The notes: generated by a model from the letters alone, not told the origin. A DNA stretch of 64,000 nucleotides from Caballeronia udeis (GCF_001544555.2 NZ_FCOK02000041.1:1-64000), one strand, 5' to 3'; positions 53,660 through 62,942 are shown, counted from the stretch's first letter. Numbers and translations are program-made.

Positions 53660-55399
53660 ATGAGGATGACTGAAGAAACAGCATTGGAACGAAGCGAGCC
53701 GGATCAGAAAAATCCCTACGGCATGATCTTCGAACAGGACGTTCCCATTCCCGTAAGCGATGGGCTCGTTTTGCGTGCGAACGTATTCCGTCCGGACGCA
53801 GAAGGCAACTTTCCCGTGATCATGGCGCAGGGCGTATACGGCAAGGATCTTCATTTCGAGGACGGCTTCAAGACGCAATGGGATCAGCTAATCGGCGTAT
53901 ATCCGGACCTCTGCAGCAACGGATCCACAGGCAAATATCTCCGCTGGGAAACAGCGGATCCTGAACGGTGGGTTCCGGATGGTTTTGTGATCATCCAGAT
54001 CGATTCGAGGGGAAGCGGAAAGTCGCCCGGCTACCTGGATCCTCGCTCGCCGCGCGAGATCGTGGACTACTACGACGCCATCGAATGGGCGGCCCGGCAA
54101 CCCTGGTCGAACGGCAAGATCGGTTTGCTGGGAATTTCCTACTACGCCGTGACGCAGTGGCGCGTCGCGACGTTAAGGCCGCCACATCTGGCAGCGATCT
54201 GCCCTTGGGAGGGTTATACCGACTACTACCGCGACAGCACGCATCACGGCGGCATCCTGAGCAGCGGCTTCGCTAACTACTGGTGGCCGAAGCAATGTCT
54301 CGCCGTGCAGCACGGCAACGGCGCCTCACCGCATCGGGAACGGGAGTCCGGCAAGCGTGTCACCGGCGAAGATGCATTGAGTGAACAGGAACTCATTGCC
54401 AATCGCACTGATTACGTCGCCGATATTCTGCGGCACTCGCTGGATAGCGCCTGGTGGCGTGAACGAACGCCAGTGCTCGATCGTATCGAGGTGCCGGTCC
54501 TGTCGGCCGGCAACTGGGGTGGCCCCGGCATGCATCTACGCGGGAACATCGAGGGTTTTCTCGGAGCGGGTTCGCAGCAGAAGTGGCTCTCGCTGCACGT
54601 TGGCAAGCACTGGGAGGGGTTTTATCTTCCCGAATACGTCGCCATGCAGAAGCGCTTCTTCAATCATTTTCTGCGCGATGAGCAGAACGGCTGGCAGAAC
54701 GAGCCTGAAGTGCGGATCGTTGTGCGCGATCCACGAGGCGACCGGGTGCGCACAGCGTCGTCGTTCCCATTGCCGGCGACGCAACCCACACGCCACTACC
54801 TTGACGTCGCGTCGGGCATGCTCTCCACCGATTGTCCCGCAGAGGAGTGCAGCGCGATCTTCGACGCCATGGGAGACGGGGTGAGCTTCACGACAGCACC
54901 CTTTGCAGTCGATACCGAATTTACCGGCTTCATCACGGCCCATCTTTGGGTGTCTTCATCGACGGAAGACATGGACCTGTTTGCCGTCTTGCGTATCGTC
55001 GATGCGGCCGGCAAGGAGCTCGTCATCAGTGGTGCGCACGAAGCGTCTCCCGTGTCGCGCGGCTGGCTTCGCGTGTCGCATCGCAGGCTCGATCCACAGC
55101 GGAGCAATGCGCTACGTCCCTTCCACGCTCATGACCGGGTCGAGCCGTTGGTGCCGGGTGAGTTCTACGAAGTGGACGTCGAGATCTGGCCAACATCGAT
55201 GGTTTTTCCGAAGGGCTATCGATTGGTGTTGACCATTATGGGTAAGGATTTCGAGTTCCCCGACATTCCAGGCCGGATCCTGCACAAGCATGCATCCGAC
55301 CGCGGCGGCGCGACTTTCCAGGGCAGCAGTCGCATTCTGACCGGCGGGACTCGTGCGTCCTATCTGACGCTTCCCCACATCCCCAGCACTAACGATTGA
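53660..55399 (+). CDS. CocE/NonD family hydrolase (X-Pro dipeptidyl-peptidase type)
   Basis: About 579 residues from ATG 53660 behind GGAGATAAGG. The alpha/beta-hydrolase part includes MIFEQDVPIPVSDGLVLRAN, DGFVIIQIDSRGSGKSPGYL and the nucleophile elbow KIGLLGISYYA with Ser at about residue 160; the usual Gly after the elbow is Ala. A possible catalytic His is in LHVGKHWEGFY. The C-terminal jelly-roll (from about 390) has ITAHLWVSSSTEDMDLFAVL, typical of PepX_C. CocE-type enzymes cleave esters or amides such as benzoyl esters, so this one may release the ring acid that the downstream monooxygenase attacks. It heads the operon with cupin and FAD monooxygenase. Confidence 0.9.
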   Translation: MRMTEETALERSEPDQKNPYGMIFEQDVPIPVSDGLVLRANVFRPDAEGNFPVIMAQGVYGKDLHFEDGFKTQWDQLIGVYPDLCSNGSTGKYLRWETADPERWVPDGFVIIQIDSRGSGKSPGYLDPRSPREIVDYYDAIEWAARQPWSNGKIGLLGISYYAVTQWRVATLRPPHLAAICPWEGYTDYYRDSTHHGGILSSGFANYWWPKQCLAVQHGNGASPHRERESGKRVTGEDALSEQELIANRTDYVADILRHSLDSAWWRERTPVLDRIEVPVLSAGNWGGPGMHLRGNIEGFLGAGSQQKWLSLHVGKHWEGFYLPEYVAMQKRFFNHFLRDEQNGWQNEPEVRIVVRDPRGDRVRTASSFPLPATQPTRHYLDVASGMLSTDCPAEECSAIFDAMGDGVSFTTAPFAVDTEFTGFITAHLWVSSSTEDMDLFAVLRIVDAAGKELVISGAHEASPVSRGWLRVSHRRLDPQRSNALRPFHAHDRVEPLVPGEFYEVDVEIWPTSMVFPKGYRLVLTIMGKDFEFPDIPGRILHKHASDRGGATFQGSSRILTGGTRASYLTLPHIPSTND

Positions 55400-55411
55400 G
55401 AGGAGTAGGCG

Positions 55412-55879
55412 ATGCAGATTCGAAGGGTAGTCACCGGACACAAGCCGAACGGCGAGGCCACGATCCTGATCGACGAACCGTCCAACGATGTTGTCAGCTT
55501 CCGTCCAGGCGCCACCGTCTGCAATATCTGGTCGGCGGCGTTGCCGGCCGATAACGACGACCCCAGCGACGGAGCGAAACAGATCGTTGGCACTGCAATG
55601 AAGGGGCGCTCGGTCTTCCGTGTCATCGAATACGCGCCGGGTGTCGCGCCGCGCAATCATCGGACCGATTCGATCGACTACGCCATCGTGCTCGCGGGTG
55701 AGATCACGATGGAAATCGATCATGAGGCCGTGATGCTGCGCGCTGGAGATGTGCTCGTGCAGCGCGGCACGATTCACAACTGGGTCAATCGAGGTGATAC
55801 GCCATGTGTCATCGCTTTTGTCCTGATCGATGCGGTGCCGGTGACGATCGCGGGCGACGCGATGACCGCGGTCGGATGA
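55412..55879 (+). CDS. Cupin domain protein
   Basis: 155 residues, starting 12 bases after the CocE stop with GAGGAG as ribosome site. A single small beta-barrel: APGVAPRNHRTDSIDYAIVL (motif 1 with His and acidic side chains) and AGDVLVQRGTIHNWVNRGDT (motif 2 with His), so a metal site is plausible. Related proteins act as isomerases, lyases, or dioxygenase-like accessory enzymes in catabolic operons. No more precise function can be given. Confidence 0.85.
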   Translation: MQIRRVVTGHKPNGEATILIDEPSNDVVSFRPGATVCNIWSAALPADNDDPSDGAKQIVGTAMKGRSVFRVIEYAPGVAPRNHRTDSIDYAIVLAGEITMEIDHEAVMLRAGDVLVQRGTIHNWVNRGDTPCVIAFVLIDAVPVTIAGDAMTAVG

Positions 55880-56000
55880 CGCAAAGGCACTGGTCGCCAC
55901 TACTGACCACTTGCCGATGATTCACAGCTGCACTGACCGCATGATTCGCAAATTTATGAATGAAGATCCTCAGCAGTTGAACACTATGAAAGGAAATATG

Positions 56001-57161
56001 ATGAAGCCGATTAGGCGGGTGCTGATTGTGGGTGGAGGCATCGGCGGTCTGTCATTGGCCGTCGCATTGGGGCGCCGGGGGATTCAGGCTGAAATCGTCG
56101 AGATCAAGTCTGAACACAACGTCTACGGTGTGGGCATCATCCAACCCGGTAATGCGCTGCGTGCGTTGAACGGTCTTGGCCTGATGGAGCGTTGTCTCGC
56201 CGAAGGGCTTCAGATCGACTACTACGTGATGAACGACAGTGACGGCGAGTTCATTGCAAGGATGAAGCTGCTGCGGATCGCCAGTCCGGATATTCCGGCC
56301 GTCAACGGTTTGCCGCGCACGGCGCTGCACCGCATCCTGACGGAGACGGCTACCGCTGTGGGCGCGAGGATTCGGCTGGGGTTGAGCGTGCAGGCGCTTG
56401 AACAGGTCGGCGACGAGGTGGACGTGACACTGACAGATGGCTCGCGGGAAAGATACGATCTCGTCGTCGGGGCAGACGGTATCCGCTCGCGGATCCGGAC
56501 GCTGCTATTCGGCAGTCAGTTCGATCCTCAATACACGGGCCACGGTGTCTGGCGTTTTACGACCACCCGGCCTGCTGAGATCGACCATCAGATCATGTAT
56601 TTCGGTGTCGGGGTTAAAGCGGGGATCATGCCGGTCTCCAAGGACCAGATGTATCTCCTCCTGGTCACCAACGAACCCGGCAATCCGCGCTTCGAAGCCG
56701 ATCAGCTTCCACGCCTGCTGCGCGAACGCCTGCAATCATTTACTGCGCCTCTCGTCACACAGATCCGCGAACAGATTGAAGACCCGGCGCGCGTCATCTA
56801 TGGTCCGATCGAAGAGGTCATCATTCCATCGCCCTGGTACCGCGGCAGTGTGTTGCTAATCGGCGATGCCGCGCATGCCTCTGGTCCGCATGTATCGCAG
56901 GGTGCGACTATGGCGATCGAGGACGCGGTCGTGCTGGCGGAGTTGATTGCGGAGGGTGAGAACGTGGAGAAAACGCTCGCGAGATTCATGGAACGCCGCT
57001 ATGAGCGTTGCAAATTCGTGCAGGACATCTCGCACCAGATCGGACAGGACGGCAATCTCGACGACCCTGTCCTTTGCGAACTGCGCAATGAACGAATGCG
57101 CGCTGCCTTCCAGGACCCGCAGCCGCGGCCGCACGAACGGCGCCTCGCGGAGCCGATCTAG
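56001..57161 (+). CDS. FAD-dependent aromatic hydroxylase (PHBH-like monooxygenase)
   Basis: About 386 residues. The ATG at 56001 fits AAAGGA six bases upstream; two upstream ATGs in frame are less favoured. The dinucleotide fold VLIVGGGIGGLSLAVALGRR is at residues 7-26. The NAD(P)H-related DG motif is YDLVVGADGIRSRIR near residue 150, and the second FAD motif LLIGDAAHASGPHVSQGATM near residue 290 is followed by AIEDAVVLAELIAEG. These three define class A flavoprotein hydroxylases (salicylate, 6-hydroxynicotinate, 4-hydroxybenzoate types). A ring-hydroxylating or decarboxylating step is likely; the substrate is unknown. Confidence 0.92.
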   Translation: MKPIRRVLIVGGGIGGLSLAVALGRRGIQAEIVEIKSEHNVYGVGIIQPGNALRALNGLGLMERCLAEGLQIDYYVMNDSDGEFIARMKLLRIASPDIPAVNGLPRTALHRILTETATAVGARIRLGLSVQALEQVGDEVDVTLTDGSRERYDLVVGADGIRSRIRTLLFGSQFDPQYTGHGVWRFTTTRPAEIDHQIMYFGVGVKAGIMPVSKDQMYLLLVTNEPGNPRFEADQLPRLLRERLQSFTAPLVTQIREQIEDPARVIYGPIEEVIIPSPWYRGSVLLIGDAAHASGPHVSQGATMAIEDAVVLAELIAEGENVEKTLARFMERRYERCKFVQDISHQIGQDGNLDDPVLCELRNERMRAAFQDPQPRPHERRLAEPI

Positions 57162-57199
57162 ATAGTGTCGGAGAGCGGTGAAGGGCGCACGCTCACCGG

Positions 57200-57916
57200 T
57201 TATCGCTTGCGCGGCGTTCGTGCGGCTGCCGATGACTTGTCCGTGCTTTTGTCGCTCGTCGCTACGTTGAGTGCGGCGGAGCCCATCACCAGATCGGTGA
57301 CGAAGTCGCAAAATCGTTCCTTGAATGCAGGGGAGTCGACTTCGTTTCCGAACAATGCAGTGAAGACAGGTTTCGCGCTGAACATGAATTCGCAAAGCGC
57401 CGCAATCGAAACGTGAATAAACCGCGCATCCAGGGGATAGGCCTGTCCGGTAGCGTGTTCACCGCTCAGGAGCGTCTGCAATTCGCCGATGGAATGCCGG
57501 AACCTGTCGAGTGCGGCATCGCGCTCGGGGCCGATCGTGTTGAAGAGATAGTCGACCACCAGACGATGGTAGTGCGGGTTGCTCCCGAAAAAGTCCAAAA
57601 AGATCGAGATGCGCAGACGCAGGCGATCTCTGACGGAACCGTCGTGGATGTTGGAGGCGACGAAGCGGTTGCGCAGTTCCTCCGTGATCTGGATGGCGAC
57701 CACTTTGAGAAGATCCGGCATCTGACCGAAGTAGTAGCGGATCAACCGCTTGTCGATGCCTGCCAGCAGCGCTACCTGCTGGAACGTGATCTCTCCCGGC
57801 GGTACGGTTTTCAGCGTCTCCCGCGCCGCGGCCAGGATGGCTTCCTTGCCGACGGCCCCAGACGTGGACGGGCGGCCCTGGGGGCGTCGAGTCTTTTCAG
57901 TTTTTCGGGCTGGCAT
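57200..57916 (-). CDS. TetR family transcriptional regulator
   Basis: 238 residues from ATG 57916; the open frame reaches 58051, but that part overlaps operator T3 and has no ribosome site. The helix-turn-helix is in EITFQQVALLAGIDKRLIRY and YFGQMPDLLKVV (residues about 50-80), preceded by a basic arm with RKTEKTRRPQGRPS. The C-terminal ligand-binding part is longer than in short TetR members and ends in a Lys/Thr/Ser-rich tail. It is divergent from the GST gene and convergent with the FAD monooxygenase. The four ATTCC-N8-GGAAT dyads around it make it the prime candidate for the repressor of the whole island. Confidence 0.92.
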   Translation of the reverse strand: MPARKTEKTRRPQGRPSTSGAVGKEAILAAARETLKTVPPGEITFQQVALLAGIDKRLIRYYFGQMPDLLKVVAIQITEELRNRFVASNIHDGSVRDRLRLRISIFLDFFGSNPHYHRLVVDYLFNTIGPERDAALDRFRHSIGELQTLLSGEHATGQAYPLDARFIHVSIAALCEFMFSAKPVFTALFGNEVDSPAFKERFCDFVTDLVMGSAALNVATSDKSTDKSSAAARTPRKR

Positions 57917-58044
57917 ATCCGGTTGGTTCTTTTCCTGATTATGACGGGTAATCGTACTCGGGGGATTGCAGCATCGCAGCGGAATTATGCCCAATCCGCG
58001 ATTGTAGTGAGGACGAGATTGGCGGTACCCGTAGTCGAAGCATA

Positions 58045-58073
58045 TTGACATTTCCCATAAATGGGAATTAAAT
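58045..58073 (+). promoter_or_regulatory. Promoter with embedded operator T3, between tetR and the GST gene
   Basis: TTGACA at 58045-58050 directly abuts the dyad TTTCCCATAAATGGGAAT at 58051-58068; a -10-like TTAAAT follows at 58068-58073 with a 17-base spacer. Position in the divergent region suggests control of both the GST operon and tetR itself. Confidence 0.78.
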
Positions 58074-58108
58074 CATTGACAGTGTTCAGCGGATAGGAGA
58101 GAAAGTCA

Positions 58109-58897
58109 ATGCTTGAGCTTTATCACACGGTGAACTCCGTCTGCGCGCAGAAAGTCAGGATCGAACTGGCAGAAAAGGACCTGGATTGGGAAAGCCATCA
58201 GATGACCCTACGCGGCGACCAGTTCGACGAGGCCTATCTCAAGCTCAATCCGAACGGTGTGGTTCCGACGTTGATCCATGACGGACAGCCCGTCATCGAA
58301 TCGTCGGTCATCCTCTACTATCTGGAGGACTGTTTTCCTGACGTGCGGTTGATGCCGGAAGACCCGACGGATCGCGTTACCGTGCGGCTGTTCAACAAGT
58401 TCATTGACGAGTACGTGCACAACGCGTGCACCGTGCTGACTTTCGCTATCGCATTCCGGACGCGCTTCCAGAAAATGGATCCGGTCAACCGCGAAAGCTA
58501 TCTATCGGGCGCACCGAATCAGAAGCGCTCCGACCACAAGCGCGATGTGATAGCCCACGGCCTGGACTCGAAATTCTGTGTCGAGGCAGTCGGGCATTTC
58601 ATCAAGCTATTGCAGTGGATCGAACGTGCAACGCTCGATCATGACTATCTGGCCGGTGACGAATTATCGCTCGCGGATATCGCGGTCATACCCTACGTGA
58701 TCCGTCTGGACATGTTGCGCCTCGCGCCAATGTGGCATTCCTATCCCCATGTGGTGGCATGGTACGAGCGCACGCGAAAGCGCCCTGCGGTCGAGCGCGC
58801 AATCGTCAGCAGCATGACGGCGGTGGACCGGGCGCCGTTCGAAGAGATATCCGTCGATCCCTGGCCAGCCATCGGCCGCATGGTGGGACAAGCCTAG
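58109..58897 (+). CDS. Glutathione S-transferase family enzyme
   Basis: 262 residues with an AGGAGAGAAAG ribosome site. The thioredoxin-like N-domain reads LELYHTVNSVCAQKVRIELA with a Ser/Cys pair in the place of the catalytic residue, then NPNGVVPTLIHDGQPVIESS (the cis-Pro and Glu-Ser glutathione motif). The helical C-domain includes DYLAGDELSLADIAVIPYVI. In aromatic catabolism such GSTs act as maleylpyruvate or maleylacetoacetate isomerases or as beta-etherase-like enzymes (LigE/LigF). With a ring-cleavage-like VOC protein and FAH proteins in the same regulon, an isomerase step is a reasonable guess. Confidence 0.9.
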   Translation: MLELYHTVNSVCAQKVRIELAEKDLDWESHQMTLRGDQFDEAYLKLNPNGVVPTLIHDGQPVIESSVILYYLEDCFPDVRLMPEDPTDRVTVRLFNKFIDEYVHNACTVLTFAIAFRTRFQKMDPVNRESYLSGAPNQKRSDHKRDVIAHGLDSKFCVEAVGHFIKLLQWIERATLDHDYLAGDELSLADIAVIPYVIRLDMLRLAPMWHSYPHVVAWYERTRKRPAVERAIVSSMTAVDRAPFEEISVDPWPAIGRMVGQA

Positions 58898-58972
58898 ATT
58901 CATTCATCGTCGGAATCGACGTTCAATAATAGCTGCCCTCGTCGACGGGCAGACGATATCAGGAGACTTGAC

Positions 58973-60400
58973 GTGTTGACGGTAAAAGCAATTGTTCCCA
59001 CTGAGGAGCATGCAACCCATTCGCCGGCAACAGCGGCCGATGCCAATCATGCGGCCGCTGCGGCAGATATCACCGCGCGTATCGAGCGGCTGCCATTCTC
59101 CTCCTGGCATGTGCGCCTGGTGACAGTGGTCGGTATCGCGCATCTTCTCGATGCGTTCGACTCGCTGGCCATTGCGCTCGTGCTGCCTGTACTGATCGAA
59201 CTCTGGCACTTTTCGCCGGGGCAGGTCGGCCTGGTTTTTTCCATCGGGTATCTCGGACAGATCGTCGGGGCGATTGGCTTGAGCTGGTTGTCGGAACGCT
59301 TCGGGCGCCTTCGTGTACTGCGACTCGCGCTGGGGATCATGGCCGTTCTTAGCCTGGCGACTGCCTTCGCCGGCAGTTACATGACCTTCGTTATCCTGCG
59401 CCTGATCCAGGGACTGGGACTCGGCGGCGAAGTGCCGGTTGCCGCCACCCTGGTCAACGAACTGACGCCGGCCCGTTTTCGTGGCCGCGTTATCAGTTCG
59501 TTACAGAGCATATTCGCCGCGGGTCTTTTCCTCACGTCGTTCGCGGCGGTCTGGCTGATTCCGCAGTTTGGCTGGAAATCGATGTTCTACCTGGGCGCGC
59601 TGCCGGGCTTGCTGATATTTGTGATCGGCGGCGTGGTCCCGGAATCGCCGCGATGGCTCGCGTTACGAGGCAGAATCGATGAGGCCACCGCAGCCACGGA
59701 GCGTATTGAGGCGGCCATATCGAAGCAGGGCACGCGACCCCTTCCGGCGGTCGGTCCGCTCACACTTCATCCGATACGGCGACACGGCCGATTCGCGGAT
59801 CTATTCCGCAACGGCTATGCGGTTCGTACCGTCTGCATCTGGGTCCTGATGTTCTGCATCTCCGCATGTGGTAATGCGCTGATTACCTGGCTGCCGACGA
59901 TCTACAAGACCGTTTATCACGTCACCCTCACCAACACGTTCCTGCTGAGCAGTGTGCTGGGCATCGCGGGCCTGTCTGGTGCCATTACGAGCGTTCTCGT
60001 GATCGACAGCATCGGTCGTCGCCGCACTTTCATGCTGTCGTTGTTCGGCAGCGCCGTGCCACTGATCGCGCTGGGGTTGGCCGGCCATCTGCCGATGCTC
60101 GCGGTGGTGTCGTTGCTGACGGTGAGTAACTACCTGCTCGCAATCGGGCTCGGCAGTATCCATACCTATGCCACTGAAATTTATCCGACCCGCATGCGGG
60201 CGCTAGGTGCAGGCGCGGCCATGGCCTGGCTGCGTATCGCTCAGGTGGTGAGTCCGCTTGTGATTGGGGCACTCCTTAGCCACATCGGCGTTGGTGCGGT
60301 GTTTCTCTTCCTTGCCGTGATGGGATTGATCGGTGGACTGACGGTTGCCGTTGCCGCGATCGAAACCAAGGGCCGCATTCTCGAAGAAATCTCCGTTTGA
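58973..60400 (+). CDS. MFS transporter (aromatic acid:H+ symporter-like)
   Basis: 475 residues from a GTG at 58973, behind AGGAGA. Twelve hydrophobic segments in two halves. The N-terminal half holds LVTVVGIAHLLDAFDSLAIALVLP (the Asp-containing first helix typical of the AAHS/sugar-porter group) and LSWLSERFGRLRVLRLALG, the cytoplasmic loop 2-3 motif. The second half contains VLVIDSIGRRRTFMLSLFGS, the repeat of that motif, and TYATEIYPTRMRALGAGAAM. Likely imports the organic acid that the island degrades. It is between the GST and the VOC protein genes with 75- and 78-base gaps. Confidence 0.92.
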   Translation: MLTVKAIVPTEEHATHSPATAADANHAAAAADITARIERLPFSSWHVRLVTVVGIAHLLDAFDSLAIALVLPVLIELWHFSPGQVGLVFSIGYLGQIVGAIGLSWLSERFGRLRVLRLALGIMAVLSLATAFAGSYMTFVILRLIQGLGLGGEVPVAATLVNELTPARFRGRVISSLQSIFAAGLFLTSFAAVWLIPQFGWKSMFYLGALPGLLIFVIGGVVPESPRWLALRGRIDEATAATERIEAAISKQGTRPLPAVGPLTLHPIRRHGRFADLFRNGYAVRTVCIWVLMFCISACGNALITWLPTIYKTVYHVTLTNTFLLSSVLGIAGLSGAITSVLVIDSIGRRRTFMLSLFGSAVPLIALGLAGHLPMLAVVSLLTVSNYLLAIGLGSIHTYATEIYPTRMRALGAGAAMAWLRIAQVVSPLVIGALLSHIGVGAVFLFLAVMGLIGGLTVAVAAIETKGRILEEISV

Positions 60401-60478
60401 AGCTGTCTTTGTGACAGCGTGGCCGCTTCGGAGAATTGGAATAAGCGGCTTTTTTCGCGTTCTTGAATGGAGGTACAA

Positions 60479-61435
60479 ATGGCAATATTGGGTGTGCAAA
60501 CAGTGGTGTTCGGCGTCGACGATATGGCGCGCTGCACACAGTTCTTCGATGATTTTGGCCTGGCAAGAGAAGATACCGATGCCGTAGAGTACAAACTACG
60601 CGAAGGTTCGCACGTGGTTCTGCAGCAAAGTACAGATTCCTCGCTGCCGCCGTCTTTTGGTTCGGGTCCGGGTGTCCGGCAAGTTATCTGGGGAGTCGAT
60701 AGCCAGGAAAGCCTCGACGCGATCGAGGCTGACCTGCGTAGCGACCGTACCGTCGAAAAAGACGCTCACGGGCGGATTTATTGTCTCGACGATGCGGGGT
60801 TGTCGATCGGGTTTGGTCTTTTCGAGCGCCAACCGCTCATCTCGGACGAGGAGCTGGTCAACTCGCCTGGCCGCTCGCTACGCTGGAATCGCCACCGTAA
60901 ATGGTTCAAGCGCGCGGCACCTCAGCTCATCCATCATGTCGTCTTTGCCTGTCCGGAATACGAGAAGGCGGCCCGGTTCTATCGGGATCGACTTAAGTTC
61001 CGCGTAACGGATGTTTCACGCGATCGCGGCATATTTCTTCGAGCCGACGGGCGGTCCGATCATCACAACCTGTTCTGGCTAAAAGACACGCGCGCCCGAT
61101 TTGTCCATATCTCGTTCGGCGTCGAAAATCTGGATGAGCTTGTGGCGGGTGCGAATCATATGCAACGCACGGGCTGGACAAGCAACCTGGGGCTGGGGCG
61201 ACATCGGCTTTCGTCGACGATTTACGCCTACATCAACAATCCTGCAGGCGGTGAGGCGGAGTATTCGGCCGATACCGACTGTCTGGACGATCGCTGGCAA
61301 CCGAGGATCTGGAACCCGCCGTTTGCAAATCAGCATTGGGTTGCGAATCTGCCGGAGTTTCTGATCAAGCATCCCGAGGAAGATGTGAGGCTGCTGGCCG
61401 AGATCGATCCCGAACTGGCCAGCATTCCGGAGTAA
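60479..61435 (+). CDS. Two-domain VOC protein, extradiol dioxygenase-like
   Basis: 318 residues from ATG 60479 with GGAGG seven bases upstream. The N-terminal VOC domain (residues 1-130) begins MAILGVQTVVFGVDDMARCTQFF and lacks an obvious metal triad. The C-terminal domain (about 145-280) has LIHHVVFACPEYEKAARFYR, DHHNLFWLKD, ARFVHISFGVENLDEL, then RHRLSSTIYAYI and GGEAEYSAD. His in the first block, His in HISFG and the Glu of GEAEY match the 2-His-1-Glu ligand pattern of type I extradiol dioxygenases, and the His and Tyr before it match second-sphere catalytic residues. It could open the ring after hydroxylation. The exact substrate is unknown. Confidence 0.85.
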   Translation: MAILGVQTVVFGVDDMARCTQFFDDFGLAREDTDAVEYKLREGSHVVLQQSTDSSLPPSFGSGPGVRQVIWGVDSQESLDAIEADLRSDRTVEKDAHGRIYCLDDAGLSIGFGLFERQPLISDEELVNSPGRSLRWNRHRKWFKRAAPQLIHHVVFACPEYEKAARFYRDRLKFRVTDVSRDRGIFLRADGRSDHHNLFWLKDTRARFVHISFGVENLDELVAGANHMQRTGWTSNLGLGRHRLSSTIYAYINNPAGGEAEYSADTDCLDDRWQPRIWNPPFANQHWVANLPEFLIKHPEEDVRLLAEIDPELASIPE

Positions 61436-61504
61436 CCGGAAGGTTTGCTGCAGAACGGCCAGCCTCAAAACAATCGCGCAGGCAGCCGTTCATCGAGGGG
61501 ACGG

Positions 61505-62653
61505 CTAGAACGAGTGCCGGATTCCAAGCATGCTGCCCACCTGACTCATCCCTTTGCCTGGCGTGGACGCTCCGCCGCCGCTTACGGAATAAGCGGCATT
61601 GGCGCTGTTCTGCAGAAAACCAAGTTGCGCATACACTGCTGTACGTGACGACAAAATGTAGGTGGCGCGGGCCACTTCCATGGTCGCTCGCGTATCTTGC
61701 TGGCGATCGATAATCCGCTGCAGCAGCATGTCGAAAAACAGCGCCGGCGACATCTGATAGTCCGCCTCCAGCGCATATTGATTCGACGTGATGGTGGGCG
61801 TTGTCGTTGAGGCTGAGTTCACGTGACGATTCAGCCATACTGCCCCGAAGGTGAATTTGCCCACTTTCGCATACCCGTCCAGCACCAGACGCGCGTCCCG
61901 ATTGCCGCTGCTGGTCAGAGCAACGGGTGTCAGGCCGTTGAACAGGCTGGCCGCGGCACCTGGACCACCATTCTGACGGTCGTAGCTCGCAGCGGCACCC
62001 CAGTTTCTGGCGTCGTATTTCAGCAGGAGCGACCATTCCCGACATGCCGCGGCATTGCCGGGAATGCTACCTGCGCACGTTCCCTCCCCGGGCGTATTGA
62101 ATCCGTTTGCCGGTGAGGCATCCCGACCGAACGAGTAGCTTGCGCCGACCGTCAGACCTCCAACGTGCTTCTGATAGACGACGGTATTGTCGCTGCGGGG
62201 ATTCGCAATCCATGCATCGAGCGAGGCCAGTCCATAGATGTTGGTGCCGACGATATCGGCAGGCTGCAGCGACCAGAACAACATTGAATACTGCCGACCG
62301 AAGGTCAACGCACCGAGCGGACCGTCAATCCCGACAAAGGCTTGTCTGCCGAACAACCGGCCACCCTGATTGAGGCTGCCCGTGCCGGTTGCAAAACCGC
62401 TTTCGAGTGTGAACACCGCGTTGTAGCCGTCGCCGAGCGGCTCCGAGCCTTTCAGACCCCACCGCGAAGGTAGCTCGCCCGTGGTGCCTGGCATCCGTAC
62501 AAGCGAGCCGCCCGTCGGGTTCGCGTGATTCACGTATTCAATGCCCGTATCGATGATCCCGTATAGCGTGACACTCTGGGCGCGGGCCGCGCTACACCAA
62601 GTTGAAGCGAGCGCAGCTACGAGAACGCCTGAGATCGCTGTGATCCGATTCAT
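61505..62653 (-). CDS. Gram-negative porin (Burkholderia-type)
   Basis: 382 residues. A signal peptide (residues 1-25, ending ARAQS) leads into SVTLYGIIDTGIEYVNHANP, the classic start of Porin_4 proteins, followed by SRWGLKGSEPLGDGYNAVFT and FGRQAFVGIDGPLGALTFGR. The C-terminus is GIRHSF with terminal Phe. It probably provides outer-membrane entry for the island's substrate. It is convergent with the VOC gene and is preceded, 260 bases upstream, by a promoter carrying operator T4. It differs clearly from the porin at 1549. Confidence 0.94.
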   Translation of the reverse strand: MNRITAISGVLVAALASTWCSAARAQSVTLYGIIDTGIEYVNHANPTGGSLVRMPGTTGELPSRWGLKGSEPLGDGYNAVFTLESGFATGTGSLNQGGRLFGRQAFVGIDGPLGALTFGRQYSMLFWSLQPADIVGTNIYGLASLDAWIANPRSDNTVVYQKHVGGLTVGASYSFGRDASPANGFNTPGEGTCAGSIPGNAAACREWSLLLKYDARNWGAAASYDRQNGGPGAAASLFNGLTPVALTSSGNRDARLVLDGYAKVGKFTFGAVWLNRHVNSASTTTPTITSNQYALEADYQMSPALFFDMLLQRIIDRQQDTRATMEVARATYILSSRTAVYAQLGFLQNSANAAYSVSGGGASTPGKGMSQVGSMLGIRHSF

Positions 62654-62913
62654 GCCTGTCTCCGATATATATTTTAATAGTACTAATTGATATGAAACGG
62701 TTTAAAAAGCATTTCACCGCGAACGTCTGGCGACCTCCAGCCTTTTCGCGCTCCCTTGGTGCAAGGTGGGCCACCGGCGCTTTCTTTATCGGAAAACTTC
62801 GCTGAAGATGCGATTACAGTTCTCGCGACCGAAGCGCGCCAGACAGCGGTGCTGAATCCGATCGCGTCCGCAAAGCCGTGTTTCGCATCACGAACTGGAT
62901 TGCATGGATAGAA
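62654..62913. other. Long leader region of the porin gene
   Basis: The stretch from 62654 to about 62720 is strongly AT-rich and holds GGAGAC as the ribosome site; it could carry a second promoter. No further gene occurs between here and 63135; 62943-63135 also holds nothing recognised. Confidence 0.45.
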
Positions 62914-62942
62914 TTTATATTCCTACAATGGGGAATTGTCAA
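62914..62942 (-). promoter_or_regulatory. Promoter with embedded operator T4, for the porin gene
   Basis: On the minus strand: TTGACA at 62942-62937, directly followed by the dyad (plus-strand ATTCCTACAATGGGGAAT at 62919-62936), and TATAAA at 62919-62914 with a 17-base spacer. This is a near-consensus sigma-70 promoter with the operator filling the spacer, the same arrangement as T3. Confidence 0.8.
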
